From contig JACQWK010000441.1 in NCBI GenBank assembly GCA_016209525.1, forward strand, positions 1-42,367: a stretch of DNA of 42,367 bases, in the 5' to 3' direction. A program made the position numbers and the translations under genes. Within the stretch, counting starts at the first letter, position 1. Each line of letters starts with the position of its first letter. Source of the DNA: Verrucomicrobiota bacterium (GTDB lineage: Bacteria; Verrucomicrobiota; Verrucomicrobiia; Limisphaerales; SIBE01). The notes below the pieces were generated by a model. That model did no database searches. It had not been told where the DNA came from and saw only the letters and a list, made by a program, of their open reading frames with translations. Shown here piece after piece: positions 1 to 9,500 of the stretch.

Positions 1-12
1 GGGCCGTCTTTA

Positions 13-127
13 TTGGGCTGCCCCTCTCCTCGATCCTCTCCCCACTCGTGCCTCGCGGGGAGAGGAAGGGGATCGAAAGGCATCGGTTCCCTTAATTCAA
101 CAGCAGTGGGGCCAGGGTGAGGGGAAC
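13..127. repeat. dispersed palindromic repeat, left-end copy, plus non-coding leader to 386
   Basis: This stretch holds a hairpin, with CTCTCCCC near 36 facing CGGGGAGAGG at 55-64, followed by AATTCAACAGCAGTG (94-108) and GGGTGAGGGGAAC (115-127). The 15-mers at 54-68 and 94-108 recur exactly at 36898-36912 and 36939-36953. The sequence from about 115 to 200 also resembles the flank that follows the repeat at 38346-38483. From 128 to 386 I see no gene, only GC-rich sequence and the ribosome binding site of the next gene. Confidence 0.6.
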
Positions 128-386
128 GCAGGACGGGCGGCTTCCACGGCCTTTGAAATCTTGCCGGCGGGATCGGGAGCTCAGAGGCTTGATCCGCATC
201 AAGGTCTTCGGCGCGCGAAGCGAGCACATTAAGCGCGTTGATTTTCAAATGCCGGAAGCGCTGTCTTGAAGCCTGTTCCATACGCAGCAAACGGCGTGCG
301 GAGGCTCTGCCTCCGACGCGAGCTAGGCAGGACAACTGAGAGAACCCAGAGTGATGTTACACTGATTTTTGAAAGGAACAAAAGCA

Positions 387-1835
387 ATGACTCCACCACT
401 TGTCACGAGCCGGGCTCGCGCCGGCGCTGTTCGAGGACGCCGCAGCCGCAGGGCCGTCCTCGGCGCCCTTGCGCACTTGCCCCCGAAATGGAATGGTGTC
501 CAACCTGGCGGAACGCTGTCGGCGGGGACCGCGCTCGCACCGCACCAAGCGACTGAGGTTGGAAATTACTTTATCTCCAATTACCCCCCGTACTCGCGAT
601 GGAATGCCGGACACAATCACAAATTTTTGCACAAACTGGCCCGGATGCCCGAACCGGAGCCGCTCGATCTCTACGTGCACCTCCCCTTTTGCCGGCAGCA
701 CTGCCATTATTGTTACTTCCGCGTTCATCCCCGGCGCGAAGCCGGCGACGTGAATCGCTACCTCGATGCGATCCTAAAGGAACTCGATTCTTATGGGCGC
801 TTCCCCGCTCTCCGAAACCGGCGTTTCGGCGCGGTCTATTTTGGCGGCGGCTCGCCGTCCTACCTCGAACCCGACCAAATCCGCCGGCTGCTGGGCGGTC
901 TGCAAGAGAGAAGCCCGTGGGATGCGGTCGAAGAGTGCACGTTCGAATGCGAACCGGGGACAGTCACCGCCGAAAAACTCGACGCGCTGAAAAGCCTCGG
1001 CGTCACTCGCCTGAGCATCGGTTTCCAGTCACTCAACGACGAGATTTTGGATCGCGCCGGGCGAGACGATACTTCGGCGGATTGTCTGCGCGCGTTCCGT
1101 GAGGCGCGGGACGCGGGGTTCGATGAGATCAATATTGACCTCATCGCGGGTTTGCCTGGGGAGACAGACGAGACCTGGCGCCAGACGGTTGAGCAAGTTC
1201 TTGCGCTCGCCCCGGAGTGCGTCACCATTTATCAGCTCGAACTGACTTACAACTCGGCCCTTTTCGCCTCGATCCGAGCGGGGCAGCAAGTGAACCTCCC
1301 GGATTGGACGGCCAAGCGGCGGTGGGTTCAGCAAGCCTTCCAAATGTGCGAGGAAACCGGATATGTCATCGCCAGCGGTTACGCGGCCGTGCGCAATCCA
1401 CAGTGGTGGCGGTTCGTCTATACCGTCGATCATTTCTGGCATGGCGCCGATTGTTTGGGGCTGGGCGAAAGCGCCTTTGGCCATATCCAAGGCATCCATT
1501 ACCAGAATTTGGACACATTCGAAGATTACACGGGCGCGGTGGAAAGCCGCCAACTCCCGTTGAAACGCGCCTTGCGGCTTCACCCCGAAGAAAAGTTGCG
1601 GCGCGAGGTGATTCTCTTGCTCAAGACGGGCTGCCTGGACGTGGATTATTTCCGGGACAAATTCAAAGCGGACATCAGGGCTCATTTCCGACCCCAATTC
1701 GAGAGATTGGCCGAGGAGGGTTTCATGGAAATCGATTCCAAAGCCGTCCGCCTGACTCGCAAGGGACTCTTGCAGGTGGATACGTTCCTGCCGATTCTTT
1801 ACCTCCCCGAGCACGCGGGAATTCGTTACACGTGA
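387..1835 (+). CDS. HemN/HemW-like radical SAM protein (coproporphyrinogen III oxidase family)
   Basis: This radical SAM enzyme is of the oxygen-independent coproporphyrinogen III oxidase family, which acts in anaerobic haem synthesis or as a haem chaperone (HemW-like). The 4Fe-4S motif CxxxCxxC is at about C102, C106 and C109 (CRQHCHYC). It is followed by FGGGSPS, ECEPGTV, RLSIGFQS and INIDLIAGLPGE, all typical of HemN/HemW, and a HemN C-terminal winged-helix region. The ATG at 387 is preferred over a TTG at 369 because GAAAGGA lies nine bases before it. Residues 1-60 are Arg/Ala-rich and unlike the family. They include a DNA hairpin (432-439 with 455-462), so they may be repeat-derived. The conserved part starts at GNYFISNYPPYSRW. 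Which HemN-family reaction it performs cannot be told from sequence. Confidence 0.85.
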   Translation: MTPPLVTSRARAGAVRGRRSRRAVLGALAHLPPKWNGVQPGGTLSAGTALAPHQATEVGNYFISNYPPYSRWNAGHNHKFLHKLARMPEPEPLDLYVHLPFCRQHCHYCYFRVHPRREAGDVNRYLDAILKELDSYGRFPALRNRRFGAVYFGGGSPSYLEPDQIRRLLGGLQERSPWDAVEECTFECEPGTVTAEKLDALKSLGVTRLSIGFQSLNDEILDRAGRDDTSADCLRAFREARDAGFDEINIDLIAGLPGETDETWRQTVEQVLALAPECVTIYQLELTYNSALFASIRAGQQVNLPDWTAKRRWVQQAFQMCEETGYVIASGYAAVRNPQWWRFVYTVDHFWHGADCLGLGESAFGHIQGIHYQNLDTFEDYTGAVESRQLPLKRALRLHPEEKLRREVILLLKTGCLDVDYFRDKFKADIRAHFRPQFERLAEEGFMEIDSKAVRLTRKGLLQVDTFLPILYLPEHAGIRYT

Positions 1836-1928
1836 GCGAGCCTTTCGGCGCTGGGATGCCCGCATCCGCAAGGGAGCCGGCCTTGTTCACCAGAATCATT
1901 TCACTCAGGCAACCTCGGATCGCTTCTC

Positions 1929-3287
1929 TCAACTCGCTTTGGCCAGCTTGTCCCACGGGGCGTGCCAGGTCACGGGTTTGAGCCGCGCATTGGCTTCGTC
2001 GTCGCCGAGGAAACGTTCCTTGGCGGGGTCCCACTTCAATGTCCGACCCAGAGCAATCGCAATCAGACTCAGATGGGCCAGTGAGTTGTTGCGGTGGCCG
2101 GCCTCGCAATCGTAAAGCACGGGTCCGCGTGATTTCAGGCCATCGAGGAAATCGCGTTTCTCGCTGGTCTTGAAGGTGAGTTTGAGATCGTTCGGTCCCG
2201 GTTTCCAGTCGAGGACAGCTTTGGGCTCGACATCGATGTCGTTCGGATACTTGACTTCGATCCAGCCGTCAGTCCCTTCCCAGCGGATGACCGGATTCGC
2301 GGTTCGGCACTGAAGCGTCACGCCGTTGGCGTAGGTGAACGTCACGTCGAACTCCAAGATGATGTCCCAAAGATTTCCCTTCGGCGGGAATGCGCCGGTT
2401 CCTTCGACTGCCACTGGACCAGCGTGGTCCAAGTCGGCGGCCCAGAGTGCGATATCGTTCAGGTGCGCCCCCCAATTGGCCATCATGCCGTCGGCGTAGT
2501 CGCTGATGCAGATCCAGCCTGGCCGTCCTTTCGCGTCGTGGCGGGGATGCACGCGCTGCAGCGTGTAGGGCCGGCGCACGGCTGGGCCTTGCCACATTTC
2601 GAAATCGAGTTCCTCCGGCACGGGCATGTCGGGCTGCGCGGTCAGCGTCGGATCCTTGGGTGTCTTGGTGATGATGCGCTGCAGTTTTCCAATCTTGCCG
2701 TTGCGCACCAGTTGCGCGGCGCGGTGCATGGTCCGGTTCGAGCGAAATTCGCTGTCCGTGCGGAAGACCCGTTTCGTGCTCGTCACCGCATCGCAAAGCA
2801 ACCGTCCCTCGGCGATGCTGCGCGTGAGCGGCTTCTCGCAGGCCACATCCTTGTCGGCGCGGAGGGCAGCGATGGCCATCGGCACGTGCCAATGGTCCGG
2901 CGTGGAGATCATCACGGCGTCAATGTCCGGCCGCGCGATCAGATCGCGCCAGTCGCGAAACGCGGCGCAGCCTTGGAACGCGCCGGAAGGCTGGCGCTTG
3001 GCGTAGGCGTCCTCGATGATCTGGCGCGCGTTTTCCATGCGCCACGAATCCACGTCGCAGACCGCGACGCATTGCGCGTCTGGTTCGCGGAGGAAGCCGG
3101 GGATGTTGGCGTAAGTGGCTTGGCGTCCGGTGCCGACGAAGCCAACCGTGATGCGGTTGCTCGGCGCGACCGCGCCGTCGGCACCCAGCGCGGAGGATGG
3201 CACGATCGTGGGCGCGGTGAATGCCGTCGCGATGGATGCGGCGGCGCGTTGGAGGAAGGTCCGGCGAGAGAGGTTCGTTTTGCTCAT
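1929..3287 (-). CDS. Tat-exported Gfo/Idh/MocA family oxidoreductase
   Basis: This 452-residue NAD(P)-dependent oxidoreductase of the Gfo/Idh/MocA family probably acts on a sugar or polyol outside the cytoplasm. A twin-arginine signal (LSRRTFLQRAAAS) opens the protein. The Rossmann region follows with GFVGTGRQA, VCDVDSW, STPDHWHVPMA and ACEKPLTRS, the EKP lysine being the usual catalytic-site residue. The C-terminal half is the family's alpha/beta domain (WGAHLNDIALWAADL, GTDGWIEV). Such Tat-bearing paralogues are abundant in Verrucomicrobiota and Planctomycetota, where substrates are mostly unassigned. It converges with the radical SAM gene, 93 bases away, and appears monocistronic. Confidence 0.9.
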   Translation of the reverse strand: MSKTNLSRRTFLQRAAASIATAFTAPTIVPSSALGADGAVAPSNRITVGFVGTGRQATYANIPGFLREPDAQCVAVCDVDSWRMENARQIIEDAYAKRQPSGAFQGCAAFRDWRDLIARPDIDAVMISTPDHWHVPMAIAALRADKDVACEKPLTRSIAEGRLLCDAVTSTKRVFRTDSEFRSNRTMHRAAQLVRNGKIGKLQRIITKTPKDPTLTAQPDMPVPEELDFEMWQGPAVRRPYTLQRVHPRHDAKGRPGWICISDYADGMMANWGAHLNDIALWAADLDHAGPVAVEGTGAFPPKGNLWDIILEFDVTFTYANGVTLQCRTANPVIRWEGTDGWIEVKYPNDIDVEPKAVLDWKPGPNDLKLTFKTSEKRDFLDGLKSRGPVLYDCEAGHRNNSLAHLSLIAIALGRTLKWDPAKERFLGDDEANARLKPVTWHAPWDKLAKAS

Positions 3288-3604
3288 AACACCCAGTCTG
3301 CAACGGGTTCCCGGATCAGGCGAATGTTTTCCGGTGAGGAAACTGACCGGGCGTCAGGCCGGTTAAGCGGTCCCTACCTCCGATAACCCTAGAATCAGCG
3401 GTTCAGCCGAAAGAAACGAAAGAAACAACAAAATCTGAAGCCGTTGCGCAATCCCAGTCGCTCACCTGGCCGGTGAATGGCACAAGTCTCAGAATTTCCT
3501 TTCTTTCGGCATCTTTCGTTTTTTTTCGGCCATTCAACCGCCGGATCAAGGATAACTGGCGAATGCTGCGGATCGAAAACGTCCCGCCTCTTCTGGAAGG
3601 TCGA
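3288..3604. other. intergenic region upstream of the oxidoreductase
   Basis: This 317-base stretch lies between the start of the oxidoreductase and the end of the PIN gene, both on the minus strand. It must contain the oxidoreductase promoter, but no clear -35/-10 or terminator can be assigned. A/G-rich sequence (GAAAGAAACGAAAGAAAC, about 3410-3428) is the only notable composition. The short open frames here look like chance. Confidence 0.5.
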
Positions 3605-4045
3605 TCAAACGCTGTCCGGAGCGCTGCGGTTGACGGACGGCTTCTGGAGCGGATCCTGACAAGGACAACCCATCGCAGCAAAATCCGCGACATTTCGCGT
3701 CGCCACCGTCGCACCTGTTCGTAAGGCAATCGCCGCAAGCAAACCGTCCACGACGCTCGGTTTGCCCTTACCTTGACGCCTTGCCTCGCCTGCCATCTGC
3801 GCCGCCTTCTCATAATCGAGCGGCTCGCAAGGGAACGAAGGCAATTTCGCGATATGGTTGCGGTAGAACTCTTCGCCGCGTTGGCGCTTCGTCCCATCGG
3901 GCACGGCATGAACTCCTAGCAAGAACTCGCACCGGATCACATCCGCCGTTGCCACATCCTCCGCCGATTCCAGCCAGGGCACGAAGTCGGGATGCTGACG
4001 TTCCCCTTCAATGAGGATGTCGGTGTCAATGAGCCAGCGCATCAT
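3605..4045 (-). CDS. PIN-domain toxin (VapC-like)
   Basis: This 146-residue PIN-domain protein is a probable RNase toxin of a type II toxin-antitoxin pair. The acidic active-site residues are in place: LIDTDILIEG near the start, RCEFLLGVHAV, SVVDGLLAAIAL and ATRNVADFA. Starts at 4045 or 4042 (tandem ATGs) both fit; the longer open frame reaching 4144 reads through the antitoxin in another frame. The start lies inside the last codons of the antitoxin gene (20-base overlap), as expected for translational coupling. The C-terminal 20 residues are low in similarity to typical VapC, and the exact RNA target is unknown. Confidence 0.85.
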   Translation of the reverse strand: MMRWLIDTDILIEGERQHPDFVPWLESAEDVATADVIRCEFLLGVHAVPDGTKRQRGEEFYRNHIAKLPSFPCEPLDYEKAAQMAGEARRQGKGKPSVVDGLLAAIALRTGATVATRNVADFAAMGCPCQDPLQKPSVNRSAPDSV

Positions 4046-4289
4046 CGATCTCTGCGTCCAATCTGCGGATTTCGGCGGCGATGGCGTTAGCCGCCGCCTT
4101 GTCCTCGACATCAGCCCTGTAATATCGAAAGGCTTCCGCAGCACGCCACCCTTCGATGAATTCGCAGTCCGGAATCAGGCGTGCCACGGCACGGCCATCC
4201 TTGCGGATGCGGACTGTCTCACCGTGCTCCACTCGATCGAGGAACTCGTGAAACTCCTTTGCCATTGCAGACGCGCTCGCTTCAATCAT
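4026..4289 (-). CDS. Phd/YefM-family antitoxin
   Basis: This 87-residue antitoxin has the Phd/YefM N-terminal DNA-binding fold (MAKEFHEFLDRVEHGE, VRIRKDGRAVARLIP) and a charged helical C-terminus (AAEIRRLDAEIDDALAH) that would wrap around the toxin. It is the first gene of the pair and overlaps the PIN toxin by 20 bases, the usual antitoxin-first order. The start at 4289 was chosen because the reading frame upstream has no family character; an internal ATG eight residues later is an alternative. Autorepression through its own promoter is expected from the family. Confidence 0.8.
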   Translation of the reverse strand: MIEASASAMAKEFHEFLDRVEHGETVRIRKDGRAVARLIPDCEFIEGWRAAEAFRYYRADVEDKAAANAIAAEIRRLDAEIDDALAH

Positions 4290-4356
4290 TGAAGAAGCAT
4301 ACCCCTTTTGTCCTTTCGGGCAATCCCAGAAGGCGGGGAGTATTCCGGCGAGGAAT

Positions 4357-4470
4357 GTAGCCCGGCGCGAAGGGGTGCAGGCGGTCCTGGTCCAGGTTGG
4401 CGGCACGCGCATCAGCAAAGAACTCGTCGAGGATGCCGACTTCCTGCGCAAAATCGTGCCGACACTCTGA
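4357..4470 (+). pseudogene. possible C-terminal remnant of an unidentified gene
   Basis: This frame has a protein-like run (GVQAVLVQVGGTRISKEL, then EDADFLRKIVPTL) ending in TGA, with no credible start upstream. It lies in the 270-base gap between the antitoxin and the beta-propeller gene and may be the tail of a disrupted gene. I do not recognise the family, and chance cannot be excluded. The rest of 4290-4559 shows nothing else. Confidence 0.25.
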
Positions 4471-4559
4471 AGCCGTATCAGCGTGTCAACAGCGGGGGCC
4501 CCTTGACGCCGCCTCCATCCAATAGCCGGAGACAACGTGCAGCTCGACAAATTGCCTCC

Positions 4560-6152
4560 TTATTCCGCAGGTCTGGCGCGATAGAATCTCGTGGTGAAGG
4601 ATCGGGCTTGGTTGTCGAAATACTCGGATTGAACGGTTTCGTTGGTCATCGTCGCCAACGAGGTCCAAGATTGCAGGTCACTACTCGCCTCGATGGCATA
4701 CCGCCGACCTGCCTTTCCGACGACCTGTAATCTGAATCCCTGGGTTGGATCTTGATCAATCGAGCCAACTCGCAGAAAGGGCTCGCGTTTGAATACGGCT
4801 TGGATGCGGATGTTGCCAATTGCGGTTGTGATGAATGGATTTTTCTCAGAAACAACACCACCGGTCCACTGATGAAAAACAAAACCTGCTTCGGGAATCG
4901 CGGCGAGCGCAATCTGTGTACCGTGTTCCACCGCTCCGGTTCTGGGCTCTTGATGTATGCTGCCACCGGTCCCGGCGGAGACATCGACAAGCAACCTTGG
5001 CCGCCCGCTGTTCGCCGCATCTCCGTGATATTTCGGCCACGTGGACTCGCCGAGCCCGGAGACTCCCGCCAATTTGTAGAGAATGCCGTTGTCGTCCCCA
5101 AAGATTAACGAGTTCTTGGAATCCACGTTTACGGAACCAACCACTCGGCCTTGCGTCCTGAACGTCCAGAGAACATCCCCGCTGGTTTGATCGAGGCAAT
5201 AAATCCCTCCCTGGACACTTCCGCTGCCAACCAACAACGTTCCGTCTCCCAGAAGAGTCGGGACCGAGTACTCTGTATCAAATGGGCTGGTGAAGCCGTT
5301 CAAAGGCTTTCGCCAGCGGCGGGTGCCATCTTGGCAGTAGCTTTGAACGTTGCCGGCGGTATCCTTGAAGAAGAGATTCCTATCTCTGGCCAGGGTGATG
5401 CCGCCAACGATTGGGGCGTCGAGTGTCCTCGACCACTTTTCCTGACCGCGCTGGTCGATGCAGAACAGCTTGTTGTTCCAGCTCGAACCATAGACAAGCC
5501 CTTCTTGGTCGATGGCTGGCGAGCCTTCGGTGTACCACCCAAGTGAACCGTACTCTCCAATTCGATAACCTTCGGTGTCCAAGATCCGGTAATACCAGTT
5601 GTTGATTACGACTTTTCCGTCTTGCAGTATCACCGGCGACGCAAACCTGTGTTGAAGAATGCCGAACGAATGCGTCCATGAAACCGCTCCGTCCGTGCCG
5701 ATCGCGGCAACAAATCGCGTGTTGTTCTCGGCTTCCACAGGAAAGAACAAAGTGCCGTCAAAGCCTGCCGCGGGCGTTGCGGTTTGTTCAACCCATCCTT
5801 CTCCGGTTACGTGCCAAAGTTCAGTTCCGTCCTTCAATGAATAGGCAAGCAGGCCTTGAGAACTGGCCATGATGACAGATCGGTCATCAACAACGACCGG
5901 ACTCACGGGCCATTCGCGACCATGAAGCGGCGCCCGCCCATTCCACAGGAATTTACCGTCGGAAGATAACGCTCGGAGTCGAAACCCGTTGTTGATGTAG
6001 ATCGAGTCATCCTTGCCCAAGGCCGGTGTCCCGTTCAACGGCCCTTGGAATTGAACTTTGAAAATGAGAGTTGGTGCTTCAGATGCCGCTGAGTTCGCAA
6101 TGGCCAGCGCAATCAGGAGACCATCGTAGAGAATTCGAGTGATTCGTTTCAT
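4560..6152 (-). CDS. secreted PQQ-like beta-propeller protein with InlB-type repeat
   Basis: This 530-residue exported protein starts with a signal peptide (hydrophobic LLIALAIANSAASEA). Residues ~30-375 form a PQQ-type beta-propeller, with repeated blades such as DGKFLWNGRAP, DGTELWHVTGEG, RGQEKWSRTLDAP and SGDVLWTFRTQG. Residues ~385-455 match a divergent InlB B-repeat (GTGGSIHQEP, FHQWTGGVVSEKNPF, IRIQAVFK). The last ~75 residues are the 'YAIEASSDLQSW...FYRARP' module seen in many verrucomicrobial exported proteins and also at the end of the 28320-30719 product. The propeller residues needed for a PQQ dehydrogenase are not evident, so a binding or scaffold role is more likely than catalysis. 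Confidence 0.8.
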   Translation of the reverse strand: MKRITRILYDGLLIALAIANSAASEAPTLIFKVQFQGPLNGTPALGKDDSIYINNGFRLRALSSDGKFLWNGRAPLHGREWPVSPVVVDDRSVIMASSQGLLAYSLKDGTELWHVTGEGWVEQTATPAAGFDGTLFFPVEAENNTRFVAAIGTDGAVSWTHSFGILQHRFASPVILQDGKVVINNWYYRILDTEGYRIGEYGSLGWYTEGSPAIDQEGLVYGSSWNNKLFCIDQRGQEKWSRTLDAPIVGGITLARDRNLFFKDTAGNVQSYCQDGTRRWRKPLNGFTSPFDTEYSVPTLLGDGTLLVGSGSVQGGIYCLDQTSGDVLWTFRTQGRVVGSVNVDSKNSLIFGDDNGILYKLAGVSGLGESTWPKYHGDAANSGRPRLLVDVSAGTGGSIHQEPRTGAVEHGTQIALAAIPEAGFVFHQWTGGVVSEKNPFITTAIGNIRIQAVFKREPFLRVGSIDQDPTQGFRLQVVGKAGRRYAIEASSDLQSWTSLATMTNETVQSEYFDNQARSFTTRFYRARPAE

Positions 6153-6556
6153 GGATCCTTCTCCATCGAGAGTTGAACAAGGTTTTCTTGCCCCGCGATT
6201 CCCATTCGACCAGTGGGTTCCTTATTGCTGAGAACCCGTTCTTCACCGAGTGAGCCGACCGTAGCCGCCAGAATCTGGTCACTCAAGAAAAAACCCTCTC
6301 GAATCGGGGGCAAGCGGGGGCCTTAGGCTCAGATCTCTCGAATCGACAATCGCGGTCAGCAGGCAAAGCAGGGCGGCGTAGAACGCCGACGCGGGTGGCA
6401 AGTCGGTCGGCCAGTGGGAGGCGTCACAAACGGATTGACCGGAGAAGTGATTACATGAGGCGGCGCTTGGCAATCCCAGTGTTTAGCAATGGAAACGGAA
6501 ACCCGCGGACCAGGCTTTCTCCTTTCCATCGACTTGGGCTACTGTAGAGGAAGGCT
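6153..6556. other. intergenic region between divergent genes
   Basis: The 404 bases between the beta-propeller gene (minus) and the alpha-2-macroglobulin gene (plus) should contain both promoters. The only element I can support is the ribosome binding site AGAGGAAGG at 6546-6554 just before the ATG at 6557. No gene, RNA or clear terminator was seen. Confidence 0.5.
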
Positions 6557-9500
6557 ATGCCAACTTTTTTTCTGGCAGACCGTTTGAAATTGTGGCGCAG
6601 ACGTTTTCTTAATCCGTTGGCGAGGCTTTGTTGCCTCGTCGTTCGGGCGGCGGGATGCCGCCCGAACCGGCAGGCTGGAAGCCTGCCCCACGCTTCCAGA
6701 CGCGCTCCCGCGCTCTCGACGGTTTTGCTTCTCATTGTGTTGTTGACGGCGTCTGGCCAGGCCGCTTCGCGCGACGCCGATTGGAAGAAGGTCGAGGAAG
6801 CGGTCCAGAAAGGCCTGCCGCAAACGGCCATCGAAGCGCTGGAGCCGATCATCCAGGGCGCGCTGAAAGACAAGGCCTTTGGCGAAGCCGCCAAGGCGAT
6901 CACGCGCAAGATCGTCCTGGAGGGGAGCCTTCAAGGGAGCAAGCCGGAGGAAAAAATCGTCCGCCTGGAAGCTGCGATGGCCAAAGCGCCCAAGGAGCTG
7001 AACCCGCTGCTCGAGACGATCCTCGCCCACTGGTATTGGCATTACTTCCAGAGTAATCGCTGGCGGTTCATGCAGCGCACCGCCACGGCCCAAGCGCCGG
7101 GCAAGGATTTCACCACTTGGGACCTGGCGCGTCTCTTCGAGGAAATCGACAAGCATTTCCAAGCGGCTCTGGCTGCCGCGGGCACGCTGAAAAAGATCCC
7201 GGTGTCCGCCTACGACGATTTGCTGCCACGGGGCAGCCTGCCGGATGCGTATCGCCCCACGCTCTATGACTTCATCGCGCACGAGGCGTTGAAGTTTTAC
7301 ACGTCCGGGGAACAAGCCGCCACTAAGCCCCAAGACGCATTTGAGGTCTTGGCCGGCACCGCTGTCTTGGCGGCCGCAGAGGAATTCATCGATTGGAAGA
7401 TCGAGACCACGGATTCCGGCTCTCCCATCGTCAAGGCGTTGCGGCTTCACCAGGAGTTGCTGGCGTTTCATCGGAAGGACCAAGAAGCGTCTGCATTCAT
7501 CGACGCCGACCTGGCTCGTTTGGTCTATGCGCACAACATCGCTTACGGAGAGGAGAAAGATTCCCGGTTCAAGGCGGCTCTCAAGACGCTCGTGGACAAA
7601 TGGGCCGACCACGAACTCTCGGCGCTTGCCCTCCACCATTGGGCCGGCCAAGTCCATCGGGAAGGCGATTGGGTCGAAGCCCGGAAATTGGCCGAGCGCG
7701 GCGCGGATGTGTTTCCAAACAGCGCGGGCGGGCGGATGTGCCGCAACCTCGTCGTGGAAATTGAAGCGAAGTCCGCCGGCATCGTCGCCGAAGGCGTTTG
7801 GAACGCGCCCTGGCCGAAGATGGAGGTCCGTTATCGGAACATCGCGAAACTCCACTTCCGCGCGGTCGCGGACGACTGGGAGCGGTTCTTGAAACGGAGA
7901 TACGGCGGTCCGGGAAATCTCGACGAGAACGAGCGGCGGGAACTGCTTTCCAAAGCGCCGGCCCTGGAATGGTCCGCCGATCTGCCGCCCACCGATGATT
8001 TCCAGGAGCGCACCGAAACTCTGACTGCGCCGGCCAACCTCAAGCCCGGTTTCTATTTCATCGTGGCCAGTCCCGATCCTGCGTTTCTTGAGCGCGACAA
8101 TCAAATCAGCTTCACCGATGTTTGGGTGAGTGACCTCGCGCTGCTGTTGCGCCCACGTGACGGAAATCTCGAAGGTTTCGTGCTGGAGGCCAATTCGGGT
8201 GAACCCGTAACCGGGGCGGAAGTGCAAGCCTGGATGACCGACAACCAAGGCAACCGCCGCGCCCAACTGCTGAAAAAAACGGACACCAACGGCTTCTTGA
8301 GTCTCGATGCCATCGAAAAGGCTTCCTACTCGGTTCGCGTGCGCCACAACGGGCGCGAACTCGCCTCGCAACAGGACCGCTACGTGGGCCCCTCAGACGT
8401 GGCGCGTCCGTTTGAACGGACTGTTTTTTTCACGGATCGCGCGATTTACCGTCCCGGTCAGACGATTCAATACAAAGGCATTTGCCTGCGAGTGGCCCAG
8501 GATCAGGACAGTTACGACGTGCTCGCCGACCGGCAGTTGACAGCCATCTTTTCGGATCCCAATGGAAAGGAAATCGCCCGGCAGCTCCACCGCTGCAACG
8601 ATTACGGTTCGTTCGCCGGCAGTTTCATCGCGCCGCGCGACCGGCTCATGGGCCGGATGCAAATCCACGTCGCGCCCGGTCCGGCCGGCTCGACACACGT
8701 GAGCGTGGAGGAATACAAACGCCCGAAATTCCAAGTCACGCTCGACGTCCCCAAAACAGCCGCGAAGCTCAACGTGAAGGCCAGTATGGGGGGACATGCG
8801 TTGAGTTACACCGGCGCCGCCGTTGATGGAGCGCAAGTCAAGTATCGGGTCGTGCGTGAAGCGCGAATGCCCGATTGGTGGGGCTGGTCGTCGTGGCGGA
8901 TGCCGAGACCTCAGACCAGCCAGGAAATCGCCCACGGCGCGGCCCAGACCGATTCCGCCGGGTCGTTTCAGATCGAGTTCCTGGCCAAGCCGGACTTGTC
9001 GGTTCCTGAGCAAGACGAGCCGACGTTTGCCTTTCAAATTCATGCCGACGTGACGGACCCTGCTGGCGAAACCCGTTCCGCCCAGCGCACGATCCACGTG
9101 GGTTACTCGGCGCTTCAAGCCAGCCTGAGCGCGGACGAATGGCAGACGGAGAAGAAAGCGGTCGAACTGAAAATCAGAACAACGACCCTTGACGGAGAAC
9201 CGCAACCCGCGGAGGGAACGCTCAAGATTTACCGGCTCGTGGGACCGGCTCAAGTGCAACGAGCCCCACTCGGTGGAGTTTATCCTCGATGGGAGCGCGG
9301 ATCTGCGCAGCAGACCGAGGATTTGTCGAATCCGAACCATTGGCCCTTGGGCGATGTCGCGGCGCAACAAGGCTTCGCCACGGGAGCGGAGGGAGGAGCC
9401 GCTTTGCAGTTCCAACTGGGCGCCGGAGCTTATCGCGCGATGCTGGAAACCCAAGATCAGCTCGGCAAAAAGGTCACAGCGCGCTGGCCGATCATGGTTC

